From assembly GCA_030549335.1 (NCBI GenBank), contig CM060195.1, forward strand, positions 27,594,874 through 27,658,873: a stretch of 64,000 bases of DNA, in the 5' to 3' direction. The stretch comes from Pontederia crassipes (Eukaryota > Streptophyta > Magnoliopsida > Commelinales > Pontederiaceae). The notes under the pieces are model-generated. The model saw only the letters and a list, made by a program, of their open reading frames with translations. It ran no database searches and was not told the DNA's origin. Of this stretch, positions 1-10,825 are shown piece after piece. How positions within the stretch are numbered: position 1 is the stretch's first letter; every line of letters begins with the position of its first letter. The translations under genes were made by a program, and so were the position numbers.

Positions 1-803
1 GGCCACTCATTTCCCCCGAGTAAATTGATATTTTATATTGTACTAATAATTTTTTTTATCGTTGGCCTCAATGTTTAAAAAGCGACGTTAACGATTCAAT
101 CCACACGACGTTAAAAAGTCATTGTTCACATGTTCTAAATGAGTTCAGCACATAAAGATTTCTATTCGAGAGAAAAATTATACACTAAAGAACGAAACGA
201 GAATTCTAAGGCGACGCGAATTTTATTAAATGAAATAAGAAGAAAATTATAATTTAAATTATTTTTTGTTCGGAACCCTAAGAAGTCTATATAGACACCC
301 ATAATGTGGTAGCACCTTTTATTTCGAAATATCTTGACAACGAGATGAGTTTTCCAATTGAGATAAGATTTAAATCATTATTATCATCAAGTAATTCAAT
401 TAGGTTCGTCCCGCATCGCATACCCAATAAAAATATTGCACATTCATAAAAATTCGAACTAAAAATCTTACTAACTTCGGTCCATCCAACTCCTTTCCGT
501 ACTAATAGATTTTATGTAGGTACCAAGTTCTACTTTTTCTAATAGACTTGGATATACACCACATCTGTCACTCGTTGTTATATTCTTGAATACATGTAAG
601 CTTTCACGACTTAGTTATTCGGTGGAATAATTGATTGGATGTTCAAAAGAGAGGCCCTATTATTAGTTGTCTGAGACCACTCAACTCAAAGCAAAGTGCG
701 CAAAAGATTTGGCACGATGAGGTCAACCTGAATATATAGTCAACTTTTTAGCCTTCTCATCAATGAGAAAAAAGATTACACCTAATAATTCTATCTTCGC
801 CAG
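1..803. other. AT-rich intergenic DNA, nothing recognised
   Basis: No reading frame of convincing coding character, no terminal repeat and no RNA gene was recognised here. The final 8 bases are the left target duplication of the hAT element that follows. Confidence 0.5.
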
Positions 804-1533
804 CATGGGCGGACCTACATGGTCCTCTATGGGGTCAATTGACCCCATAAATTTTGACAATATTTATTATTATTATTATCTATATGATCATACATTAATA
901 ATTATTTTAAAAAATAATGATTGGATATATAAATTATCACATTCGAAATTGCACAAAAATATAATTTTGTAAATAGTTTTGCATATCCCTATCTCAAGTA
1001 GATAATCAATTCATATGGGGTTTTTTTGTTCAGTTTTTATAATGTGTCTCTTTAAAAAATAATTTCTTTGTTTTTATACAAGAAAAAAAATGCTATAATA
1101 GAAATACTAGATCACAAATTATTGTACATTAACAAATTCTTCTAAGCCAATTTTATTTTATTTATTTCCATTAGACTCATTAACTTATATTTTTAAAAAT
1201 TCATCATTATTTTTTAGTAAGAAATTCAATGCTATTAATTTATTAATGCTAACTTTAAGAGTTCATAATCTATGAACATCCTTTAATTGATTAGATAATT
1301 AAATTAAAATAATAAGTTATAGGCACATGAAATAAAATTCTTTAACTGATACCATATTTCATTTTAGATGATGTGATTATTGAATATAAATAAATAATTC
1401 ATTTATTTAAACTTTTTTATAACTCATAATAATTATATTTTTAAAAAATATTTTTTGAATGTTTATTTTAATATAAAAAAGTAATTAGTTATAAGTTGCA
1501 CCCATATACAATAGGGTCCTAGATTCGCCCCTG
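804..1533. mobile_element. hAT-type nonautonomous element (MITE)
   Basis: The left end reads CATGGGCGGACC and the right end, reverse-complemented, reads CAGGGGCGAATC, the CAGGGGCGG-type terminus common among plant hAT MITEs. The flanks are TTCGCCAG on the left (796-803) and TTAGCCAG on the right (1534-1541), an 8-bp target duplication with one mismatch, as expected for hAT transposition. The 730-bp interior is AT-rich with no coding capacity. It sits about 0.5 kb upstream of the gene-fragment island at 2042. Confidence 0.75.
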
Positions 1534-1541
1534 TTAGCCAG

Positions 1542-2041
1542 CCCTTTACTTACGAGCATCATCATAACTTAAACTCATCGGTACGTGTTGGGTGATATAA
1601 ATATATGACATTTAATTAAGTCGATAAATTCTCATCAAATATCTAAATTTATTAGCACGCTCGATTATTAGATTTAAATCAATTACCAATAGAAAAAAAA
1701 TAAGTGTCCTTGGAGTAAAGGCTTTGCCGGTACGTGTTCATCGTCACGTGTACGGGATGCACGTAAATATATAGTGTCCTTGGAGTCTCACATTGCACCA
1801 TTTGATTTTATCTTTTTTTTCTAGGTGTAACCTCCATTCAGCTTATCTCTTTTATTTATCGTGTAACCTCCATTCCTTCAATTGATTTGTAACTTCCGAA
1901 TTTCCAACTCTCCACGTTTTGTTCTTTTTCGAGTAATTCTCATTCAGCTAATGTGCTCATTTAATGCTTAGTAATTAACATCAATTTTGTTCTCTCCAAA
2001 CGACAGTCGTTTTACTCAAAGGAGAGTTTAAAAGCACGCCG
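1542..2041. other. noncoding stretch upstream of the gene-fragment island
   Basis: AT-rich DNA holding two short internal duplications: TGTCCTTGGAGT occurs near 1707 and 1774, and GTGTAACCTCCATTC near 1826 and 1861. It could be a captured promoter region, but nothing proves that. Confidence 0.4.
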
Positions 2042-2290
2042 GTGAACTGCCCCTTCTTCTCCTCGCCCACTCCCCAGCCCTCGAAGCCCCTGGTCCTTCT
2101 CTTTCCCGATCCCCACTACCCTTCATTTCTTTCAGGCCTCCAGAACACCAAGGAGCCCCTCCTACTGCATGCCCTCGGCGATCTCCACGAGCCCCTCCTC
2201 CGTTGGGCCCGTGCGCATCCGAATCTACCCTCGGCTGTCATGTCTCACGTGTTTCCTCTGTGCCGCCCGCTGCGCTACCGCAGCCCACTC
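2042..2290 (+). pseudogene. UDP-glucosyltransferase fragment (UGT89-like N-terminal part)
   Basis: The translation contains LHALGDLHEPLLRWARAHP preceded by VLLFPDPHYPSFLSGLQNTK, which follows the N-terminal half of plant UGT89-type glucosyltransferases (pattern: LPFP-HPS-P-GLEN-K, then LHDPLLRWAR-HP-PP-AVVSD). Family knowledge: these enzymes transfer glucose from UDP-glucose to flavonoids and other small acceptors. Only about 80 codons are present: the N-terminal HVLVFPFPAQGH segment, the acceptor site and the C-terminal PSPG sugar-donor motif are all absent, and the frame runs directly into sequence from a different gene. It is therefore a fragment and not a functional enzyme. Confidence 0.65.
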
Positions 2291-2395
2291 CGGCAAGACT
2301 GTCGAGTAGTAAATTGCCAAGGGGAAGCTGCTCGGCGGTGGGGATCGGGTTGTGTACAACGTCGACGCGAGGTTGCCGGGTGAGAAGACTCGTAG
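2285..2395 (+). pseudogene. VCS: VARICOSE/EDC4-like fragment
   Basis: Two adjoining frames give SSKLPRG (about 2305) and then, after a one-base shift, GGGDRVVYNVDARLPGE (to about 2380). This matches the segment just before the WD40 domain of plant VARICOSE (pattern: SKLP-GR-L-G-HVVYDVDVRL-GE). VARICOSE is the scaffold of the mRNA decapping complex. In intact proteins the next residues are a conserved QPQLEVTPITKY block, which is missing here: the sequence passes into unrelated DNA. The match is short, about 30 residues, so the identification rests on motif order. Confidence is moderate. Confidence 0.55.
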
Positions 2396-2479
2396 TTGAA
2401 TTGCCCGTGGCTGCCCACCACCACAGTCCTCCCATCAGGTAAAATTTGGTTGGACATGTACACCTATCCACCATTTGTT

Positions 2480-2740
2480 TATCACAATTCGATACCATCG
2501 CCATCATCATCCGAGACGGAACTGAGGACCCTTTCAGTCGACTCCATCCTTCTACATAACCCTCACCGTAGTCACCACAACCAAGTCCTCGCTGGACTGC
2601 GTAGTGTGCATCTCTCGCTTCTGCCTCAGTGACCAGCTCCACTTGATTCGTCCTGGCATGCATGGCCTTTCAAGTGATCTCTTGGACTCTTCTCCAAATC
2701 CAATGTTTGAGCTATGGAGGAAGCACAAGCGCGACCACCT
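2480..2740 (+). pseudogene. ATL-type RING-H2 finger fragment
   Basis: One frame reads TKSSLDCVVCISRF followed by SDQLHLIRPGMHGL and SSDLLDSSPNP, a decayed version of the ATL-family RING-H2 finger (pattern: LDCVVCISRFE-SDQLRLIP-C-HAFH-DCLDSWL-SNPTCPLCR). The first C-x2-C pair is intact; the central Cys/His ligands and the last C-x2-C pair are lost by frameshifts and substitutions. ATL proteins are membrane-anchored E3 ubiquitin ligases; no transmembrane segment is present here. It is joined on the same strand to fragments of three other gene families. Confidence 0.55.
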
Positions 2741-2839
2741 CCACTTGGCGCCGGTAGCGCCCTCTGCATGGACCTGCTTGCCTAGCTCAGCGGACACGCG
2801 ACGTCGACGCAGCCTGCGCAGCTCGAGCTCTACCTCCGA

Positions 2840-3240
2840 ACTGCATTACAAGGTGTCGTGTGCGTCAAGGGGTTCTCCTCCTACTAGGTATTCGGAGGCC
2901 ACAAGTCGAACCACCGGAGGCCGGCATCATTCGGCGTGAAGCCCATTTCTTGCACTAGCGGACGGTGACGACTGACGACGACGATTGGCGACGTCTGGCC
3001 CTATGCACCAGTGCAATATTTGCTTCAAGACGTTTGCGACGAGGCAGGTGCTTGGCGGGCGCAAGAGGTTCCACTACATGGACGAGGCACCATGGAATGT
3101 GGAGCACTACGACGATGGCATGGAGTGCAAGGGGTTTTGACCTCAACCTGCCGCCGATGACGAATGAGGAGGCCGGTGAAGTGATGAATTCATTAGTTGT
3201 GAAGAAGCCGAGGGTGTGCAATATGTGTTGTTTTCTGGAT
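2840..3240 (+). pseudogene. ZAT-type C2H2 zinc-finger gene fragment with EAR motif
   Basis: Two degenerate plant C2H2 fingers are visible. The first reads KGFSSY, a TAG stop in place of the Gln of QALGGH, then VFGGHKSNH (near 2875-2920). The second, from 3003, reads MHQCNICFKTFATRQVLGGR followed by KRFHY, keeping C-x2-C and the LGG core, but the first His is Arg. In the next frame comes GFDLNLPP (about 3138-3162), the C-terminal EAR repression motif of ZAT proteins. The order finger-finger-EAR is that of ZAT/C1-2i repressors. One nonsense codon and at least one frameshift (between ECKGF and the EAR motif) make it non-functional as a ZAT protein. Confidence 0.7.
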
Positions 3241-3911
3241 GGAAGGAATGTTCCGCTGTTGTATTATATTTTTTCCTCCTCACTCAAATGTACATTCTTT
3301 AATTATTTAGGAGCTGCTAAAATTTGTAATGATTAATTAATAATACACTTCTAAATTTTTCGTACTCTTTATACTTCAAAAACTTAGAATATGTGCATAC
3401 TTGTAGGTTTGTACTTTATATATGATTGTTGGCCTGTAGAGATAAATATAATAAATTAATAACCAATATAATATGCAAAACAAAGTTACTTATATCTAAA
3501 TTATAAATCTAATTATGAGTATCCTTTTAATTATATAAGTTTTTAGGACAATACTCTTATCTTTGAATAATTATATTATTTTTTATGATATTTTTTTATT
3601 GCCATCATACTATTGAAAGTGGTGAACATGTAATGAATAAGACTCTTAAAAAAGATAATTTAATTAATTGAGAATAAATTGTTTATCGCTCAATTTAAAT
3701 CCGGAATTGTTTTAAGAAATTTTTTGTTGCCAAATGATTAATTATTCATGGCAAGAAAAAAAAAATAGTATATGAAGAATGGTTAAGTTACTGTTTAGCA
3801 TCAAATGCATGGAAATATCGAACCTGGTGATTTCGTGAACTACCTAATCAATGAAAATTTATTCTCATTTCAATTTTAATATCATATAATCTCTTCCTAT
3901 TTTTATATAAA
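3241..3911. other. AT-rich noncoding DNA
   Basis: Nothing recognised: no coding frame, no clear terminal repeat. It separates the gene-fragment island from the Helitron. Confidence 0.45.
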
Positions 3912-5727
3912 TCTATATATATAACTAATATTATACATGAATTTCCATTAAAAAACTCTCATATATATTCACACAATTGTAGGCTTCTCCCCAGTATTAA
4001 TTATACCTTCAATTAATTTCTTCATTTCCTGCAAAATAATCATGGTTCTACCCAAATGGCAGTTTCAATATTCTCTTCTTTCATCGTGACAATTATCTTA
4101 TGAGCATAATTAGAAACATTAAAATTTCAGTTTACAATTACTTATTGATTGTGCTCAAATGACAGTTTCGAAACTCCTCTCCTTTCATCACGGCAACTAT
4201 CTTTTTTTAGACTTCTTTTCTCAAATTATAGCTTTCTCAATGGAATTAATTCCTTTTTCGATTGCAAATTAAAAGCATAGCACCCTAAGATTATTTAGGA
4301 ATATAATTAGTCATAATTTTATATAATATTTTCAGTCACAAAATCACTCATTCAATTATATATAACTTCCTCCAAGCACTTCCTAACATGCAGTCCAAGG
4401 TGGCTTATAAAGCTATGGATACTATGCTACAAGCAATTCAGCACAGGCTGCCATTTGGAACATCGTTCTTAGCTCTTGCTCGGTAGTCCAATATGTGGAA
4501 GTCGTGTGCATGTGTTAAGTTTTTTGTTTTCAGGTAGTGGCATGTGTTACTTTTAAAATGTATAATTATTTGTCGAATACTTACCTTTTGCCATAGGTAA
4601 TGTTTTCTTAGATCAAATTCTTCTCCTGACCAATTCTCATTTATTAAATATGATATTTATAATCTCTTACTAATTTTTAACTTTTGAGTAAAATGGACAA
4701 TGCATAGAATTCTTATATACATATGCTTTTATGTATTTATTTTTAAATATTTAAGTTTAAATTAAATTTTCAGTTATATATAGGGTAAGATTTTTGTATA
4801 TATAATTCATGATTTAAAATTTCAGTTATAAAATTTCATGATGTAATAATGTTAGAGGTAAGGTAGCGAGAGAAATTTGTTTTTAATGAATTATTAAAGT
4901 GCCCTAATTAATGATGCTTTAATGATACACAATGATACCTAGGGATTTAAATCCAAAGAAAATTCCATAAACAAAGAGGTTATGGTAAAATATATGCAAA
5001 AAAATATTCCATGATAATGATTCCTCAAAGATTCATTGCTATTTTATCTTTCTTTCAATATTTTGATATTTTTCTATTTGATTTTTATTTTCTTATTGTA
5101 ACTGAATAGTAATGATCACAATTTAATCTCTAATTATGACCGAATGGCAATTCATTGTCTTCCAAAATTTCAACTGACATGGTATTGAACCTTCATACGG
5201 TTAAAGTCCTTCTTTCCATCATTATTCCTTTTCTATAATTATTTTATACCTTAATTAATTTTATATATCTATTATTATTCTCTTCTGATAAATTTGTGGC
5301 ACTCTCATAACTCCTTGAACTATTTTGTATGTACATATTTTCTTGATTTCCTATTTTTTATGTCCATTTTTCTAAATTTCTTTTTATTTTTATTAACCTT
5401 AAAACCAAACAATTTTGATAAGAAAAACACTATAATTAAAAGATACTATTTTTTTTATCTAAATAGAAAGTGAAAAGACATGGTCTTAATTTCTTAAGTT
5501 GGCAGGTTATTCACCTTTTCTTTCATTATGAATTTTTCACCTTTATAATGAAGTATTCACTTATGTGTTTTTACATTTTTTAATTATTGCTATTTTTATA
5601 CATCAAATGACATTAATTAATATAATAAAAATTAAGGAATGTGAAGGGAGTGGATCATTGTGACACTAACTCAAAGTGTAATTTATAAGTTATACAATAA
5701 GAATTATAAGTCTCTCTCTAGCCAGCT

Positions 5728-5763
<36 letters not shown>

Positions 5764-6086
5764 CATACTAAATACATAACTAAATCATCATTAAATTCAA
5801 AGGATGAAAAAGTAAGTTATTCTCACTATATAATTTCCCATTGAGGACCCTCTTCGCAATACGGATGGATTTCTTGCTCCTAATCATATTGGTGATCCCT
5901 ATTTTTGAGCAACGAGCATAATTAACGACTTCTATCTTCCTACATTTTAAAGTGACCAAAATAATTTTTAATTCAAGTTTTTAATATGTAAACTTTTTTA
6001 TAATAATTATCACATTAATTATGAATTTAAATATAATTTAAATTTAGTATTATTTTAATCACGCAAAGCGTGAGGGTGTTCACTAG
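3912..6086 (+). mobile_element. probable Helitron (nonautonomous or decayed)
   Basis: The right end has the classic Helitron 3' signature: a perfect 6-bp stem with AAA loop (TCACGC-AAA-GCGTGA, 6058-6072), then a short spacer, then CTAG at 6083-6086 followed by T. The best left end is TCTATATATATAACTAATAT at 3912, preceded by A; this TC start is less certain. No target duplication is expected for Helitrons. Inside, a short frame at 4388-4486 (MQSKVAYKAMDTMLQAI, then LPFG) vaguely resembles the PIF1-helicase segment around the Walker B region, but is too short to claim. Two similar segments near 4055 and 4155 (AAATGGCAGTTTC / AAATGACAGTTTC) show internal duplication. Confidence 0.6.
5730..5763. 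repeat. (TA)n microsatellite
   Basis: An uninterrupted run of TA dinucleotides inside the probable Helitron. Confidence 0.9.
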
Positions 6087-6510
6087 TTATTATATATTAA
6101 GGATACGTTTCTGCCATTAATTTATATGCAAGTTACGTCAAATGGCACAAAATGGCAACGAAATGAAAGAAGAGTTGGAATTTGTGCACGCCTGATTTTG
6201 CCAAACTTTTCAACAGCAAATTTAATTAGCATCCCTTTTTTCTTTGCCTCCTCCATGATGATTAAGTCATATAATGCCCCATTTTTTCGTGGATGACGGA
6301 AAGGTGTCAAGAGGAAGGCAAGAGGAAGATATCGCCAATGGGAAATATGCAAGTACTACTATCGGTTGCAGTAGATAGCAACACTTAAGTTTTAATTAAA
6401 AGTTTTGAGTTTAAATTTTTATAAAAATAAAAAATTTTCATTGAAAGCTTCGTGCATCATACGATGTTCGATGTGATATTAAATTAAAGGAACTCGATAA
6501 TAGAGCATTT

Positions 6511-6830
6511 GAAGACGTTTTGAAAGAAAGAATATATATAAGCATTTCAAAACGTCAAGCGTGCATGATTGGACATAATTATTCGGCCACTCGGTGAGAT
6601 ATATGTTAAGGACGGTGACATCCTTAAAATCTAGTCACATGTATTATGCATGACGACTCTTGTCAACTTTTCTTTTCACCTAAAGGCAGCTCATGATAAG
6701 AAAAGAAAAAAGGGACGGATGGTATACCTCTCCACTCCATGCGTATAATCCACTGCAACCTTCTAATTGATCTCCTCCTCCTGCCCACTTTGGACGGTGC
6801 TTCATCTTTTGCTTCCCCCATAACTAATGA
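6511..6830. repeat. dispersed repeat copy A (partner at 35931-36222)
   Basis: About 300 bp closely matching, in the same orientation, the segment at 35931-36222. Shared landmarks are AAAGAAAGAATATATA, GCATTTCAAAACGTCAA, GCAGCTCATGATAAGAA and CCCACTTTGGACGGTGCTTC, ending in TTGCTTCCCCCATAA. Neither copy encodes a recognisable protein. The identity stops abruptly at both ends, so it is either an unrecognised element or a piece of duplicated gene-flanking DNA. This copy has an extra block near 6610-6660 (a deletion in the other copy). Confidence 0.7.
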
Positions 6831-7439
6831 ACTTTATGGGTGTGACTGCCTTTGTCATGGACATTATGATCGTGATAGCCAGTCCAATAGCAAGCTCTCT
6901 TGAAACATTTGTTCACGTTAAGTGAAATAGATGTCACGAGCTTTGATTTCAGTTCGCAACCATCTACCGGAGAGCTACTTCCTTGAAGTGGATTTCGCTG
7001 TGTGTGAAAAATAGTTCACGATCGTGAGTGTTGTTTTCGTTATTGAATGAATTTTTAGTGTTATTATGATTTTGTATGAAATATTTACTTTGTATAAATT
7101 GATGCTTTATGCTGGTTATAATTGTTACGATCTTGATTTAAATTGTGACTTAAACTGAAGTTTGTGAGTCATTACGGATGATTAAATAAAATTGATAAAA
7201 GATTATGAAAACATGTTGTAACATTTTTTTATATAACAAAAGGAATATAAATGTTAATAAATATATGATGCAATATTAATAAATATATGACAATTATAAT
7301 ATCACAATCAATATTCTCAAATATTTAAAAATAATATATACAATATTTTCTAATCAAAATCATCATACTTCAATTGCATTCGATATTATTTAAATCATAT
7401 CAAATATATGTATGCAAATGCAACACTCTTTATGAATGC

Positions 7440-7826
7440 ACAGTTTACTAACCGGTTAGTTTGCAGGTAGGTGGACTTTAGAGGTGGCTCCAATCCTAAT
7501 CACCGATGTAGTACTTAGCTCCATTCTACCTCATCTCTTTCGGAGAACATATGTGAACTCTAGAGGTGACCCGTATGGATTCTAGAGGTGGCTTCCATCA
7601 TGATTTTTCATGATATAGTACTTAGTTCGCATGACACGATTCCAACATATCTCTTTCCATTTATGAGGAATGGAATGATAAATTAGACTCTAGAAGTGAC
7701 TGTCATCGTGAACAGTGATGTAACACTTAGCTTCAACTATCATATATACAAATGTAGATACATGATTCATCATATAGCAATCACATATCAAATATCAAAA
7801 GATGAATCATATCGAATACTCATTAC
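7440..7826. repeat. diverged tandem repeat, probable LTR remnant
   Basis: Three diverged units recur at about 100-120 bp spacing, each containing a version of CTCTAGAGGTGGC followed by GATGTAGTACTTAGCTCC. The CACTA element at 7830 inserted at the right edge of this array. The gypsy gag remnant beyond that element (17400-17990) is on the minus strand, so this array could be its 3' LTR; that link is inference. Confidence 0.45.
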
Positions 7827-7829
7827 GAA

Positions 7830-8290
7830 CACTACAAGAAAATTGATGATTAGCGACTCAAGGTTGGAGACGCTAGGGAGGCGCTATTACGTCTCTGTTG
7901 TGAAGAACGTCTCCTTAGCGTCCAACTAGTGCCGCAAAATTGAGACGCTAGAAATCGGTGGCTAGTGACGTCGCACTAGAGTCAAAGATAATGAGATGCA
8001 ACTAGCACCACTTGTTGACGCTATATCGACGTTATTAAGATGCGATGTTTGCGGCTATGCGAAGCAGGACCGCGTCGCTAAGTCGACGCATAAGGGGCAC
8101 TAGACGTGAGGCACTATTCCGGTGCCCACGTGTCGCAACTGTAGGCGCTAAATTGACGCAAATATGATCATGCACGAGTCGCCAATGAGACGCTAAGATA
8201 GCGCTAAATGCGATATATTTAAATCAGCATCGACATATGTTGAGATGCCAATGAGACGCTATGGAGTCGCTACTTGCACTTTTTTTTAAC
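7830..8290. repeat. left subterminal repeat array of the CACTA element
   Basis: Repeated short motifs of the form GACGCTA, GGCGCTA and TAGCGTC occur in both orientations every few tens of bases. In CACTA elements such arrays are binding sites for the TNPA-like protein. The array is shorter than its counterpart at the other end (15620-17237). Confidence 0.75.
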
Positions 8291-8539
8291 CGCCCCAACC
8301 CCATTTTTTTCCTTCCCACACCATACAGTTTATAATGCATCTCAAAATGCATTGATATTCATCACAGACAATATAAAATCATCATAGGCAATATAAAACC
8401 ATCACAAGAAATATAAAACCATCACATGCATAATATATAACATAAGAATACCAAAACTACTAAACTGAACTAACAAACTATATGTATGTTTAAGTCTATA
8501 AGTAACAAATGCATAGTTTATTTTCTATCCTAGGTTTGG

Positions 8540-10825
8540 GAGTTAATTTTATCATTCCGGACGTTCAACCCAAACGTGCTCGGTCCATGGTCTCGCGCGG
8601 ATGGATTCTGCGTCGGGATCAATCCCTGAATCGTCTGTAATAGAGGAGCCAACTACTGCGACACCTGTTGCGATATCTGCACCAATAGCTACTGTGATAG
8701 CTGCGTCATATCAGATGCAGCGGATGAGTTCGGAGCAGATGCACCTCCTGCATATCCTCCGATCCTCCTAAGTATCTGAGCGGCTCTGCCGAGGCCACGC
8801 AAGTATCCCCCTCGTGTTGTGCCGCTCATCTCCTCCCAAACAGTAGGGTCCTCTACGAAATAGAAAAATTATACAATCATATAATAAATAAATTATATAT
8901 CAAGAAACACATAAATTAAAAACATGATTAAACCAACGAAGAAACATTATCTGGTGGCTGAGTACTCGGATCATCTCCATACTTTTCAGTCATTTTCGCA
9001 TTATATTCATCTTATAAAATTTAAACATTATGTATTTCAAAAATAGTGCACTAACGGCAATAACCAAATGACCATATCATGAGACTTACTAGAAGCCTAT
9101 GAGCAGTGGGCGTGACTAAGTCATTTGTCTTCCGACTCTTATACGTGGCCTCATAGATCACACGAAAGTCTACGGGACCACCTTCTTTCTCCTCCTACAA
9201 TAAAGTTTTAAATTTGATAACATAAGTATAAGTCAAAAGTTTGATAAATTGAATTTATATGTAAATTACCATGTGTCATCGATGCTCGTCAAATCGCATC
9301 GATCCCCCTGTGTGGATGTGGGCCTCGGGTTTTGAAAGACGGTTAACTCTTGCCTTTTCCGACTTCCTTTGCCATTGTCTATCCGTCCTTTGTGAATATC
9401 AAATACTTACACTTTCAAAAAACTATAATTTTCATAAAAATAATGTAAAAGTATACATACTTACCACTTCCTACAGAGGGACTCTCAAATCGAGCGCCTA
9501 ATATGTCTTAGGCATCTTTGTATGCCCTACTCCAAAGTGAGGCCGGCGGACGTGACGATCTTGTGAAACTTATATAATCGATTTCGGAGGCGTTTCGCAA
9601 CGACCTCCTCAAAAGCTCTCCGGATCATCCCTAAACTAAGATCCGAATGAAACTGATTTGCCTTCTACAAATAGAACGTTAAAACTTAGTAATTTTAAAA
9701 TAAATATAAATCAAATTATGTAACCCAAATAGAAGATTGTACCGTAAAGGCTCGAAAGATGTCATCTCGCACTTGAATTGGAACATCTTTTCAGGATCCT
9801 GCCCCTTCCGGCAAGTGGAAAAGAACGAGAGCACTGACATCCCGCATGATACTAGCGGGTATGAAAGTGGTCCTGCCAATTATAAAAAAGAATTAATTTT
9901 CAATGGTAACCAAAACTATAATAAAATTTGTACAACTTATTTAACTTACGGTCGAGCAATATTATTCACAGTGACCACCCCATTATCATGTAACCCCTCT
10001 TCATCACTCGAAGAGGAATCATCATCCGGTATAGTTGGGGTAGGCTGTGAAGGTCCGACATCATCTATGGGCCCTAATACATAATAAATCATTAGTGTCG
10101 TACCAAATTAAAATTGTAATAATTGATAGATATACAGTAATGCTCTCACCTCGATTGATGTGTATCGCATGATCAGTAGCAGTCCGCTCGTCTGAATGAA
10201 TTGAGTCAGGTGCTTGTGCTATCGGCGGCGTAGCAACTGACATTATTAAAAAATAATTAATATAATTAATTGAGAAATGTCAATAACAATAAATATATCA
10301 CCTGGTGTAAGATGTCGCTCGCCAACGCTAGATTGTGGTGAAGCGTCTGATATTCTCGACGGTGGCGGTGGGGTAGCAACTGCCATCATAAGAAAATACA
10401 TAAAATTTGGATCCTACATAAAATTAAATAATATACACAAAATAACCTGGTGTGACATGACGATCGTCGTCGTGCGATCGAGACGTACAGATTATGTTCC
10501 CCGATGATGGTGGAGCAACTGTCACAAAAGTAAAATATTTAAAAAACTCTATCTCATACTGTTTATTGCCTACAATGTGTCACGTACCTGAAGTGATACG
10601 CTGAGCAGACCCACCAATGGATCACCTACTATGTGAAGATCTGGTTACATGCCCCGTCGACGACGGAGGAACTGATATTATTAAAAAAGGAATTTAACTA
10701 TTATAATCAACTATAAATAAGCAGCTCACAATAAATATATTACCTGGTGGTTGTGATGGCTGACTCATCTGGAGTGAACGCTTGGAAGAGAGAGATGACC
10801 CAGATGCTCGACCCCTAGTAACCAT
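8540..10825 (-). pseudogene. TNPA-like plant transposase (Transposase_24, ptta/En/Spm family)
   Basis: Starts at ATG 10825 (MVTRGRASGSSLSSKRS) and is spread over many short exons. Conserved blocks in order on the minus strand: DDDSSSSDEEG (about 10020), GRTTFIPASIMRDVSALVLF with EGQDPEKMFQF (9760-9880), DLSLGMIRRAFEEVVAKRLR (about 9600), SEKARVNRLSKPEAHIHTGG and SMRFDEHR (9290-9370), YKSRKTNDLVTPTAHRLL (9110-9160), MTEKYGDDPSTQPPDN (about 8970), EDPTVWEEMSGTTRGG (about 8840), then a Gln-rich tail. This is the layout of plant Transposase_24 proteins, which bind the subterminal repeats of their element. In-frame stops are present (for example in the exon at 10590-10670 and in the Gln-rich tail), so it is probably inactive. 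The N-terminal part is made of several repeated mini-exons, described separately. Confidence 0.8.
10148..10670 (-). repeat. four tandem repeated mini-exons in the TNPA-like gene
   Basis: Exon-like units at about 10590-10670, 10448-10522, 10304-10382 and 10148-10240 are each 75-93 bp and are separated by AT-rich introns of 60-75 bp. Each begins VPPSS, VAPPSS, VATPPPPS or VATPP and ends in SG, TPG, TPG or RG next to a GT-type donor, with Ser/Arg-rich sequence between. Equal spacing and matching ends point to serial duplication of one exon with its intron. The first unit carries an in-frame TGA. Confidence 0.6.

Noticed and set aside
763-972. 69-codon frame at the start of the window
   Set aside because: Runs across the hAT element boundary into AT-rich DNA; no coding character.
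4388-4486. Possible PIF1-helicase piece inside the Helitron
   Set aside because: Only about 25 residues with partial similarity; not enough to call a helicase gene.
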